Made by a program: the position numbers and the translations under genes. Below, piece by piece: positions 49,423 through 60,838 of a stretch of 64,000 nucleotides of DNA. Where the stretch lies: positions 3,906,001-3,970,000 of the forward strand of contig RCTD01000001.1 in the NCBI GenBank assembly GCA_014898415.1. The letters are read 5' to 3'. This stretch comes from Stromatinia cepivora (Eukaryota; Ascomycota; Leotiomycetes; Helotiales; Sclerotiniaceae). Under the pieces are notes generated by a model. The model was not told where the DNA came from. It worked only from the letters and a program-made list of their open reading frames with translations, and did no database searches. The stretch's first letter is position 1. Each line of letters starts with the position of its first letter.

Positions 49423-49704
49423 TATAATGTATAAGAGCCGTAGTAGAGTTGAATAAACAGGATCAATTATATTCTTTAGAATCTACAATTGAAGAATTAT
49501 AATTCGTAAGGAGCGATTAGATATATATATACAAATACCTATTTGTAGATTGCAGGATTGTGTATATACGTTATTAGGGTTATTATTTTATTATATTAAA
49601 TCGTATGATTTGTAATGTATACATATGGATGATCAGCTCATAAATTGATATGGGAGATAAGAGGTATCACGTGGTTAGCCTCCTGTGGTTCACGATTCGT
49701 GACA
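49423..49704 (-). repeat. 5' LTR of B2 (282 bp)
   Basis: Inner (left) end mutated (TATAATGTATAAGAGCC), outer (right) end clean (TCACGTGGTTAGCCTCCTG). Followed by CTTTT. Confidence 0.95.
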
Positions 49705-49709
49705 CTTTT

Positions 49710-51240
49710 GATCGATAAATGTAATTATTCTTCGAAAGGTTATAAAGAAGGATGAATACTTTTTTTTCTATAAGTTTTGTCAAATCAAGAAATCTTATAT
49801 CCTATATAATGTTTAGAATGAAAATAGAATTTAAATATTTGGTTTTAAATGTTTTTCTTTTTTTAAACAGGTATTCTATATGATTTCAATTGTAGCTTTT
49901 GGATTGAAGTCTTTTTCAATATTCTGATATTCTTCGAATTCTTTTGTTTTTTTTTGTATTGTTTTTTTTTGTATTGTTTTTTTTTGTATTGTTTTGATTT
50001 TATTAAAGTTATCGATATAAGATATTGATATATATATTATTCTAAAAGAAGAAAAAGGCAATAAATATTTGAAGTTCGAATAGTTATTGGGTATAATGAA
50101 GCTGGTATATCTGGAAGGAATATTCTGAAATAGAAATAATTTCAAAAATATAGAATTTCCAAAATTGGAGTTATTAAAACTTTGAAAGAATTATAAGGGA
50201 TTTGTAATAATTATTGATTTGTAAATAATTATAAGGATATCTTGTTTAATATAGTATTAGTTTCATTTTTGTAATAAAATTTCATTTTGATTTATTCTAA
50301 TAAGTATATTCGTGAATTCTTTTGTAATCTTGTAATCCTTAATAGGTATTATTATTATTCGCAAAAGAAAATCGGAAATCTTTTATTCGAGATCCTTGAA
50401 TAGAATTTTATTATTAATAATCTCTATTTGGATAATAAGTAATCTGAACTTTTTATATTATTTTAGGAAGTTATTATATCGAATTGTATTAGATATAATC
50501 TATATTTTGTATTAAAAATAAGTATCATCGATTTCGATTGGGTTCTGATAGATCGCTATAAGTTGTTCGATCAATTCGAATATTATGAATTGGGGTATTT
50601 ATATATAAAGAATATAATAATACATTTATATTTTTGATTTGATTTGGTCGATTATATATATACAATATTATATTTTACTTTTAAATAATATAATATATAG
50701 TCCGAATTATTTTATAATCAATAATTATTATAAATTAATTTTAGGTTCAATATTATTGTTAAATTTAATAATAAGATTTGTAGATTTTGATATATATATA
50801 TCTCAATGCGAATTATGATTGATATAAGAATACAATTTTAACCAATTAGATCGGTTTTTTGAATAAAGAGACCCCTGATTATTATATAGATCATTATTTT
50901 CTAAAAGGGAAAAAGAATTATCGAAGAGTTCTAGGTGATCAGATCGTTTAATCAAAGTTTTCTTCCTTTGATTTCAGGATCTTCGAATTTGCTTGGATAA
51001 AGATTCTTGGATTTCGATTAAAAGAATAAAAGGAATCCTAAATATTATTATTGATTTGAATATTTATATAAATATTATTTGGGATTCAAAAGAAGATTAT
51101 ATTATTGTAAAGCTTATTATCATTATAACTTTCAATTATCGATTCTCCTTTTTCAAATTTATAATCATTATATAAAGATCTTGTAATTGTAATAATGATT
51201 TAGAAGAAATAATTGAATTGTTGAAAATATCGACTTTATA
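49710..51240 (-). pseudogene. B1 gag and start of the protease region
   Basis: Aligns with B2 47580-49080. The open piece 50145-49876 covers the gag end (I-P-N-N-Y-S-N-F-K-Y) and an insertion of K-K-T-I-Q units not present in B2. The capsid region lies at about 50200-50900. The frame is interrupted by B2 on the left and otherwise only by transition-type stops. Confidence 0.8.
49947..49991. repeat. 15-bp unit in three tandem copies inside B1 gag
   Basis: The unit TTTTTTTTTGTATTG appears three times. It is in frame and gives three K-K-T-I-Q pentapeptides. B2 has a single, diverged unit at 47825-47838, so the expansion is specific to B1. Confidence 0.93.
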
Positions 51241-51585
51241 TATTAGAATCTTCTTTTTATTAATCTTCTTTTTTTTAATAATAATATTATTTAATCTTAT
51301 ATTTATATTTTCTTCGAAAATTTGTTGAAATAATTAAAAAGAAAAGGACAGTTTTTCAGAATAGATTTTCGAAGGTTCGGAATGTATAGAAGAAGAAGTT
51401 CGTTGTATTATGAAAGTAATAATATATTTTTAAAGGGTTTTATATTTTTGTTGATTAGATTAGAATAGATCTTCTTTCTTTGAGTATAATATTTATAAAA
51501 GTTCATTTAAGAAGGTATTATTAAAGTAAAGTATTATTTGGGAGGTCATTAGATGATCGGATATTTGTAAATGAATTATAGATAA

Positions 51586-51867
51586 TGTGATGTATAAGAG
51601 TTGTAGTAGAGTTGAATAAATAGAATCAATTATATTCCTTAAAATCTATAATTGAAGAATTATAATTTGTAAGGAGTAATTAGATATATATATACAAATA
51701 CTTATTCATGAACTGTGGGGTTATGTGTATGTATTATTGGGGTCATCATTTCATTATACTAAATCATATGATTCGTAATATATGTGTACGGATGATCAGT
51801 TCATTAATTGATATAGGAGATAAGGGGCATCACGTGATTAGCCTCCTGTGGTTCACGATTCGTGACA
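51586..51867 (-). repeat. 5' LTR of B1 (282 bp)
   Basis: Inner (left) end mutated (TGTGATGTATAAGAGTTG), outer (right) end clean (TTCACGATTCGTGACA). Followed by ATATT. Confidence 0.95.
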
Positions 51868-52350
51868 ATATTCGGGTTTATTATTTGAAATCAAGATAAT
51901 TTTAGAATAGTGTCGATCTCAAATAAATTCAGAATGATAATAATGAATTGGTGAGTATATATTCTTTTTTCCTTATATTTATTCATTATTTCGATAACGA
52001 ATCGATAATTGTTATAAAAAGATATACTAATTCTATTAACTAATACTAATAAAATATTTTTATTAAGATCAAAAATTTAATCTTATTCGATATATTTGTT
52101 TTATTAAATAATATTAATTTATACTTCAGAATCGATAAAACAATATACCTTTGTTAAAATATTATTAATCTTGAAAATTACTTTAATAATTAAGATAATA
52201 TATCCCTTTTATTAAAAACCCAAAATCATCGAAATAATTAAAATTATTATTGGATTTCGATATTTCCTTGATTATTATCTTACAAAAAATATATAAAACA
52301 ATTGTAAATAAGATAATTATTTTTATATTATCAATAAATATATAGATTAA
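51868..52350 (-). pseudogene. Gypsy E protease region (right part)
   Basis: On the minus strand near 51870-51920 a L-S-W-F-Q-I-I-N-P-N-I motif matches the end of gypsy retropepsins, where many elements have a G-x-P-W-L-x-x-x-N-P pattern. It joins the RT N-terminus at 29801 if B1 and one ATATT are removed. Further right the coding signal fades. Confidence 0.55.
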
Positions 52351-53505
52351 TATATCCTTTCAAATAATGATTCAATTATTAATAATAATAACATTGTAAT
52401 TTTCATTTTCGATAATCTTCCTTTGAAATTCCTTTATTTTTTTTTGAAATATTAAGGTTATAATTATATATTGATAATCAATAATAAATTATTTTACTAT
52501 TGAAATTATCTATTTTAAAAAAGATTGAAAGGATAATTTAATTATATAAAAAAGTTAATCTATTTTCGGTTATAAAGTATATTAAAAAAATCTGTTATAT
52601 AATATATTTTATTTATATTCTTTAAATGATATATTTGTTTAATTAATTTATTTCTATTTTCGGATTATTGAAATAATTCTGAAATTTTTTTTACAATATA
52701 AAAAAATAGATTTATTAAAAGATATTCTTTTTGAATATTCTCTATTTTAGATTCAATTTCTTTCTTTAAATTATCGAAATATATTATAAAACTGTTTATA
52801 TTTTATATAGATTATTATTTAGTATAAATTATTTCTTATATAATCAAATATTAATAATTATCTTTATTTAATATTATATTATATATATATTCCCTGAACT
52901 TTTTTTATAATATATTAGAATCTATTATTCTATTTTTATATTGATATCAAATTATAAAAGATTATTTTTGAAAATATTAAATAATATAATCTATTTTCTT
53001 TTAATTTATTGAAAAATAATATCCATTATTATTCTGAAATATAAATTCAATTTGAAAAAAGAAATTCTTTGCTTTTATAATAATAGAATTTTTATAAAAT
53101 AAGAGTTTTTGAAGTTTTAGAAATCTTTCTTAAAGAATTGAAATAGAATTAAATATTATCTCTTTATTATTAATAATTATTATCAATAAATTAATTACTC
53201 TTTTTTATATAAAACAAATAAAAATCTTTTTAATCTATTATTGATTTTTCGATCCGAAAATCCCAAACTCCTTTTATATATCTTCGAATCTTTATATTAA
53301 TTTTATTTCAAATTATATAATGAATTAATGATTTAATATCGATATTTTATCTTTATTATTATTCAAAATCCTTGATATATTTTCCCTTTGATTTTGAAAG
53401 ATATTTAAATTGATCGAAAAACCTAAAATACTTTTTATTTCTATTATAATTATTCGAAAATATATTAACAATAATTAATTGATAAATTATTCTTGAAAAT
53501 AAAAT
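52351..53505. other. AT-rich stretch, probably gag region of E
   Basis: I see no motif, LTR or repeat boundary. By position it should hold the E gag, but this is an inference from element order only. Confidence 0.35.
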
Positions 53506-53648
53506 GAAAAAAATTATAATAATTACGAATAACAAAAAATCAATTAATTCTAAAACAATAATAAAAAAATTTATTATTCTTTTTTTATTTAAAAGAATCT
53601 TTTTTTTAAATCCAATAAAGAACAATATCGAAATAATAATAAACTATC
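53506..53648. repeat. Repeat D, copy 2 (cut by C2)
   Basis: Matches 16818-16965. The match stops where C2 is inserted, and copy 1 continues past that point, so the insertion interrupts D. Confidence 0.75.
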
Positions 53649-53652
53649 AATT

Positions 53653-53960
53653 TGTCACGGAAAGCCCTGTGATCCCCTGTATCCTACGAAGGATCAAAGC
53701 GTATACTTTCCAATCGGAATGAAGGATCTTCTACCTTTATCAATCTACCAATTAATAAAATGATCCTGATATATTAATAAACAAAGATCTAGTTTAATTA
53801 AGGTATATATCGATTAGATAATCATTTATTTGTTCTATATATATAGTTCTTGATTTATATAATCAAGAACAAATCATTCAATTCTTTTATTTTATCAATT
53901 ATATATACTATTTATTCTTTGATCTTTAAAAGTATTTTGTAATTATATTATCTTATGATA
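53653..53960 (+). repeat. 5' LTR of C2 (308 bp)
   Basis: Outer end clean (TGTCACGGAAAGCCCTGTG), inner end strongly mutated (TTATATATACTATTTATTC). Confidence 0.94.
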
Positions 53961-54039
53961 ATTATAAATCCAATAGTCTTTAATCTATATAATCTTTTAT
54001 TCAATGATTATTAAATATTTAAAAGATCATTTTTAAAAT

Positions 54040-54641
54040 ATTATTTTTATTTTATTTATAATTCAATATTCATATTAATTCAATTATCTTTATTTAATAT
54101 AATAAAGGATCAAAATAATCTTCTTTTTATAATCTGTATTTAATAATTGGAATAATATCTATACTTGAAAAATAAGTATCAAATTCAAGGAATCTAGGAT
54201 TCAATCAATCCAAAGAATAATTTGTTTATTTCTATATCAGCTATATCTATTCCAAACTTTGATTTGATGAATAAATCTATTTGTATTCAAATCGATTGGT
54301 TTTCAATCAAATCATCTATTTTATCTTTTGTTATCAATTTCTAAATTAAATATGATTAAAAGAAACAAATTCAATATCAAAAGGAATTTTCGGAATATTT
54401 TGTAATGATTCAATTCAAAAAAGATATAAATAAAAATACAAAAATAAAAGATTCTAATAATAATATATCAGAATCCATTCTTAATAAATCCATTATTCCA
54501 TTCCCAATTATCTTTCAAGAAATCTCCTCCGAATTTATTTCTCTTCAATTAAAATATCGATATCGATAATAAGAATATATATAGAATCATAAAACCTTCT
54601 ATAATATTTACAAATGGATCGAATCATCAATTAATCAAATA
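54040..54641 (+). pseudogene. C2 gag, 5' part
   Basis: Aligns with C1 gag (33500-34100) in the same phase, with different stops; for example, the D-S-I-N-P-K-N and I-P-N-F-D motifs are shared. Broken by A4 at 54642 and continued for 136 bp at 60133. Confidence 0.8.
54637..54641. other. Target-site duplication of A4, AAATA
   Basis: AAATA at 54637-54641 and 60128-60132. C1 has the empty site AAGTA at 34101-34105. Confidence 0.92.
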
Positions 54642-54807
54642 TGTTAACTTTTGGTGCAGGAAGTAGTAGTATTGTTGACTATATAGGTTGAACTAAGGAT
54701 CTATAATTCTAGTAGAAATAGAATTAAGGTTATCCCCAAATATGGTCTGTGCACCATTGTGGTTTCGTAATCTCAATTCTAATCCTATGATGGCCTCATT
54801 TCCAACA
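54642..54807 (-). repeat. 3' LTR of A4 (166 bp)
   Basis: Outer (left) end TGTTAACTTTTGGTGCAGG clean; the inner end also fairly clean. Confidence 0.95.
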
Positions 54808-54815
54808 CTTCCCCA

Positions 54816-57800
54816 TTAAGGATATCCTATTCGATCCTTTTAGGTTACTAATCCCAATATTTTCTTGAATCTTTCGAAAGCAATCCTTACACAAAGCTTC
54901 GTTATTCTATCAACAATTATATCGTATATATTGATATAATTAATAGCGATTTTCTTCTTTTTTATCAAGTTTTTAATAAAATAATAATTGATATTTATAT
55001 ATTTGGATTGTTTATGCAAATATAGATTCTTGATTAAAGTTAAAGCGTTTTGATTATTATTAAGTATTTGAATTGTATTTCTGTTTTTTTCAATATAATT
55101 TAATCTAAATAGATCTTTAAGTATTTATATAATTCATTTTTTTTGTTTAATGAATATTGTTATTGCAATATATTCTGATTCTATATTAAAGATAATTACA
55201 GATATTTGTTTTTTGTTAACCCACAATATAAAGCTTTTGTAGAATATCATAATTCCTTTTGAAATACTTTTCCGATTATATTTGTTATTAATTCAATCTA
55301 TATCTGTATATATCTTTATTGTATTATCAAATATATTATATTCTTTGCAGATATCAGATTGTACTCCTTTTAACCTGAACCATAATTTTTGTTTGATTAT
55401 TAATCATAGATATCATATCAAATTCTTTAAAGCTATAATATGATGTTTTATTGGTTTTACCATAAATTATGAAAATCTTCCAATTGAGAATACTATATTT
55501 AATCGAATATATATTATTGAATGAATTATATTTCCTATTCATTATTGATATTCATTTATATCTACCAATTCATCATTATCGATTGCTAGCCGGAGATAGA
55601 TATAATCCATTATTGACAATTTCTTGGCTTGATATTGTCCATATATAATATTGTATTTAATTAGTATAGCATTAAGATATTCTTTTTGATTTATAATTAA
55701 TATATATATTTTTTTATTGCGAATAACTTTAACATTTAGAATCTTATTAATCTCTTTTAGATTCTTAATGTTAAAACAGGCCGATAGCTTTTCATCGAAC
55801 CAAGTGATTTACGATGATGTGCATAATGCAATAACGATATTGTCGATATATATTAATAATATTATATTACGGTTTTTGAATATATATAGATATAAATCTA
55901 TCAAACTTTATACAAAATTTATATCTAAAAGCTTTTTCTTTAATAATAAACTCTAGTCCCTTCTAGTTTGCTTTAAATTATATAGATTTTGTAGGATTTG
56001 TAATATATATCCCTTTTTGATTTTGATATTTTAGAATAATTCGAAATAAATTTTTTCCTTTAAATATAATTTGATAAAGGTGTTTTTGATATCGAAATAT
56101 AAATATTCCAAATTTTTTTTTGTGATAATAATTAGGAATAATCTAAATATATTTAACCTTATTATTGATACAAATATTTCATTATAATTCTTTCCTAATA
56201 TTTGATTAAATCTTCAAATTACTAATCTTGCCTTGAATTGTTCTATTTTATTATCCTTAATCTTAATTATAAATATCTATTTTATCGAAACCAAATTACT
56301 TCTTTTAAGGAGTATATATTCTTCCCAAATACTATTTTGAATTAAGGATATGATTTCCTCTTGGATGGCTTCCTTTTATTTTTCAAAATATTCTTGATCC
56401 AATATTGCTTCTTTATAAGTTCTTAGTATTTTGATTTCTAGAACTTTTTTGATTGAATATACTATACCTTCTATATTATTTATATCTATCAACGAAGTTA
56501 TAAAATCTGAAATAATCTTATCTTTGATATAAGGGTTTATTTTGTAAATAATTGGGATTATAATTATAATATATTTTATATTTTCTTGAATTTTAGCTTA
56601 TATAGATATCACAATTAATACCTTTATAATTTTGCTTTCCCATTCTTCTTCAGAATCTTGTTCCATATCTCTTTTCCGTTTTTGTATTAAATACTTTAAA
56701 GATTCGTTTTCAAGATCTATTTTATTCTTTTATTCGATCTCAAATAATTATAGATTTACTTCGTTTTTTGATTCTACTAAAATAGATTTATCAGCAAAAT
56801 TTAAGACAATCTTAAATTTTGCTCCTAATATAGATTCAAAATTTGCAGAAATTGATTTTTGGACTGGACCCTTTAAAATGATGGATTCGATATCTGAAGT
56901 ATTCTTAAAAGAAGATTCTTGATTTGTTTTCTGGATATTATTATCTTTATCTTTATTATATATTAATATTGATATATCTAATTTATTTGATTTCAATTTG
57001 ATAATTAGGATGCTTGATATAATCATTGAATTCGGTATAATATTTATTAAAGAAAATATTTGGAATAAAGGTAATATAAATATTGTATTTGATATTGAAA
57101 ATAGAGAAGGTACCTTGTTTGTTATCGGTCTATTATAAGGTTTTCGATCTAATTCTATATTCTTTATTCCTTGTAAGTTTGATTCATAATTTCTTAATTT
57201 AAGATCCAAATCTCCTTTTTAATGAGATTCATTTATAATTACTTTGTTTAATCGAAATATATAATCTAATTCTAAAGAATACATTTTGATATATTTATTC
57301 ATAACTTTTGAGTACCCTAAGAATATATCGACTTTCGAAATATCCCGTAATTTGTTATATCTTTATCCTTTCGGAATAATCTTAGGATTGATATAAGTGT
57401 AACATTTGCTTTTTCAGATTTTATATATCTTTATATTTAATATTATATTTATAAAAGCTTTTATAAAAAATTGATCTATTCTATTTATATTAGGATCAAT
57501 ATTAATACAATTCTTGATATAAATATTATACTTTATAACTTTATCCCAAAATTCTAATAATAATCCAGTTTCTTTTAGTATTATTTTTATATCTGTTTCT
57601 ACAATCCTTATATTCCGTTTTGCAGATCTATTTTGATATAAAGAAGCAATTATTGTAATTTCGGATTATATACCTGATGATCATTCATAAATAATTTATA
57701 GGAGTTTTGGTGTATTATTAGTCCTGGCTGTAATGATCTTTTCTTTAATAATTAATTCCATTTCCTTTTTCCAAGTTTTCAATGTTTGAATTATATCATC

Positions 57801-59555
57801 TTTTTGTTTAAATAGTATAATCCAATTTATTTTTATACAATTATTAATGATCAATATGAAATAACGATTCCTTTGAATCGATTTTGGGAATAATCCTACA
57901 ATATCGAAATATATAAATTCGAATCTCTTTGATTTGTATAGATTCAATTGCTTTGGAATATAATTGATTATCTTGATGAGTATATATATTTCATAGATAT
58001 CTAATTCAATTGAAATCTTTATCGACTTGGTTATATTGAATATTTTGTATAGATTCTTAATCTTATTTGGATTTAGATAATTGAATCTTCGATATCATAA
58101 TAGATATCTCTTTTTCTCCTTAAATATTAATTCGTTATCGATACCTTTAATACTATCAATTATCTTTGAAGAAAAGCCTTTTTCCTGATTATTTTAATAT
58201 ACACTAAAATAGAGAATTATATCCTTATATCCTTTGATCATATATAAAACCATATACATTCTATCTTATATTCTAATATAAATGATTTTCTTATTATCCT
58301 TTTTGAAATATATATAATGAAAGTTGAATTCCCTTTATAACCCTATTTCACAAATCCTTTTTCTTAACAACAAGTTTACTTTTAGCCTTAATATATATAA
58401 TACATTTGAAAGTAATATCTTAAAATCATCTTTGTATATTATATCCATTAAACCCTAATGATGATAATATATTATTCCCTCATTAATCTTTATCCTTTAT
58501 TTGATAATAGATTTTATTAATCTGAATAATGAAGATTGATCAGATATATATAAAGAAATGTCTATATCGGCATATCATTTATTAAGGGAAGCTTTATTAA
58601 TAGTTTCTTTTATCAAATTGCAATCTTCTTTTATTATATCTTCAATATCGAAATCTAATTCAGAGATATTATTAATAGAGTGTATTTGATCTTTTTTGTT
58701 GAAATAGACCTTCTTTGGATTTGGTGATCCCCTTCTCCTTTAATAACGAAGGTAATTATAAAGAAGTTTATTAGCTTGCATTAAATATAGATAATCTTAT
58801 ATATAATGATCTTCTCTTTGATATAAATCACAAATATTATTTGGGGTTTCGAAATCTGATTTTTGGCGTTAAAAAGTATACCTAAATCCTTTCGCAATTT
58901 ACACTAATTCTAATCTATCTTTAAAACAAAATTCCTTAATTTGTAAATACTTAATCTTATCATCAATACTAAAACTGATTTGGATATCCAATATATCTAT
59001 TATTCCTTGATAATCGATTAAAAAATTATATATTAAAACTAAAAACAAAACAATATCTTGATATACTAACCAATAACTTTCATCTACAGCTTCTAATTTC
59101 CTTTTGTACTTTTTCAATTTATCCTAAACTTCGATAATAATTATATCAGAATAGATATTAAATTGGAATTTGAAATTCTGAATCATTATTATATATATAT
59201 TGACTATAATTACATTAACTCTGATATATTTTGATTTAAAGTATCTCCAGAATATATATACTATTGAATATTTATCGATAAAGGTTTCATTATCATTATT
59301 AAATATTATACAAATATATAATAATATATTCATTTCGTTCTTTAAGTATTCCGATTTCAATTTGATATTGTAATATATATGATTATTGATTTCATAAATA
59401 GATACTATATTGGATCCTGCAATCTGTATATATTCGTTTAATGTTTGATCAATTATATAAAATCATTCTTTCCCTTTCAATTATATCTTCGTTTATCTGA
59501 ACCATCGCTTATAATTGTTTTGATCGAGCTTCAAAGAGTTATTTAATTCCGACAT
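54816..59555 (-). pseudogene. Copia A4 gag-pol polyprotein, RIP-mutated, start codon intact
   Basis: ATG at 59555-59553 to TAA at 54818-54816: 1580 codons, the same as A2. The start M-S-E precedes L-D-Q-N-N-Y-K-R-W-F, a copia Gag N-terminus. Zinc knuckle at 58832-58791 reads C-x2-Y-x4-H-x4-Y. Integrase in the open piece 57947-57696 (Y-F-D, first catalytic Asp). Linker 57209-56748. RT motif Y-I-D-N at 55850-55839 (second Asp lost). Open pieces at 59360, 59117, 57947 and 57209 share the phase. Confidence 0.94.
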
Positions 59556-59961
59556 TATAAAGATTTCTTGCTATTTAATGGGTATCAAAGATAATCTTCA
59601 GATTTTTAAGATAATCTTAAAAAAAAAGGTATACAGCAAATAAATTCAAAATAATAAAGAAATATAAAAATAAAATAATAAAAAAAAAATTTATAAGATT
59701 ATATTATAATATATTTTCTTGTAGCTATACGAACTTGCTCTTCACCTTTGCTATAATTCTATATCGATATTATATAGACTACTCTCCATTCTGGTCTATA
59801 ATATTATGAGTTATAAGCTGTATTATTATATTTCAATTTTGCTTCAATAACATTATATAAAAACTTTGATTTTCATTTTGTTCTACTCCTACTAATTATA
59901 CTAATCCTTTTTCGATTTGCTTTGTTTTCTAATCATTACTATATAATCGGATTTCATAATC

Positions 59962-60127
59962 TATTAACTTTTAATATAGGAAATAATAATATTATTAACT
60001 ATATAAATTAAACTAAGGATCTATAATTCTAATAGAAATAGAATTAAGATTATCCCCAAATATGATCTGTATACCATTGTGGTCTCGTGACCTCAATTCT
60101 AATCCTATGATGGCCTCATTTCCAACA
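59962..60127 (-). repeat. 5' LTR of A4 (166 bp)
   Basis: Inner (left) end strongly mutated (TATTAACTTTTAATATAGG), outer (right) end clean (GTGACCTCAATTCTAATCC). Confidence 0.95.
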
Positions 60128-60132
60128 AAATA

Positions 60133-60268
60133 TACTTTATAAAGTTATTCATTCTCAATCAAAATATTATAATTCTTTTATTTAAGATAATTATCAATAT
60201 ATTTAAAAGGAAATTTGTATCTATAATAATTACTATCAAGCTTACAATATTACAAGAATATCGATTTA
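60133..60268 (+). pseudogene. 136-bp piece of C2 gag between A4 and A5
   Basis: Aligns with C1 34106-34240, e.g. AGATAATTATCAAT and TCAAGCTTACA blocks. It separates two A elements inserted head to head. Confidence 0.9.
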
Positions 60269-60434
60269 TGTTGGAAATGAGACCATCATAGGATTAGAAT
60301 TGAGGTCACGAAACCACAATAATGCACAGACTATATTTGGGGATAATTTCAATTCTATTTCTATTAAAATTATAGATCCTTAATTCAATTTATATAATTA
60401 ATAATACTATTATTTCCTATATCAAAAGTTAATA
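60269..60434 (+). repeat. 5' LTR of A5 (166 bp)
   Basis: Outer (left) end TGTTGGAAATGAGACC clean, inner end mutated (CTATTATTTCCTATATCAAA). Confidence 0.95.
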
Positions 60435-60838
60435 GATTATAAGCCTAATTGTATAATAATAATTAGAAAACAAAGCAAATCGAAAAAAGATTAATATAAT
60501 TAATAAAAATAAAACAAAATGAAAATCAAAGTTTTTATATAATATTATCAAAACAAAATTGAAATACAACAATATAGTTTATAATTTACAACATTACAGA
60601 TTAAAACAGAAAGTAATCTGTATAATACCGATATAGAATTATAACAAAAACGAAAAGCAAGTTCGTATAACTACAAAAAAATATATTACAATATAATCTT
60701 ACGAATTTTTTTATTGTTTTATTTTTATATTTCTTTATTATTTTGAATTTATTTGTTATATATATATTTTTTTTTAAGACTGTTTTAAAAATCTGAAGAT
60801 TATTTTCGATATCTATCAAATAGTAAGAAACCTTTATA

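Larger units (their letters stand above)
42663..49704 (-). mobile_element. Chromovirus B, copy B2, complete (7042 bp)
   Basis: Complete Ty3/gypsy chromovirus on the minus strand inserted into another copy of its own family (B1): 5' LTR 49423-49704, leader, gag, protease, RT, RNase H, integrase, chromodomain, 3' untranslated part with TTGATCAA array, polypurine tract, 3' LTR 42663-42944. CTTTT duplicated outside. This is the least damaged B copy and serves as the reference for B1 and B3. Confidence 0.95.
29802..51867 (-). mobile_element. Chromovirus B, copy B1, complete but carrying three nested insertions
   Basis: A Ty3/gypsy chromovirus on the minus strand. 3' LTR 29802-30083, 5' LTR 51586-51867, ATATT duplicated outside. 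Its own DNA is 29802-31533, 31848-33113, 40925-42662 and 49705-51867. The gaps are a solo C LTR, complete copia C1 and complete chromovirus B2. Without insertions it is about 6.9 kb, close to B2 (7.04 kb). Domain order: gag, protease, RT, RNase H, integrase, chromodomain. Confidence 0.94.
54642..60127 (-). mobile_element. Copia family A, copy A4, complete (5486 bp)
   Basis: Complete element on the minus strand in C2 gag: 5' LTR 59962-60127, gag-pol 59555-54816, polypurine tract 54808-54817, 3' LTR 54642-54807, AAATA duplicated. It keeps the ATG start codon that is mutated in the other copies. Confidence 0.96.
53653..60268 (+). mobile_element. Copia family C, copy C2, 5' part, split by A4 and A5
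   Basis: 5' LTR 53653-53960, then leader and gag (53961-54641), continuing at 60133-60268 after A4, and cut again by A5 at 60269. It aligns with C1 33114-34240 throughout. The remainder lies off the right edge or was lost. CAATT at 53648-53652 is the expected left target duplication. Confidence 0.92.
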
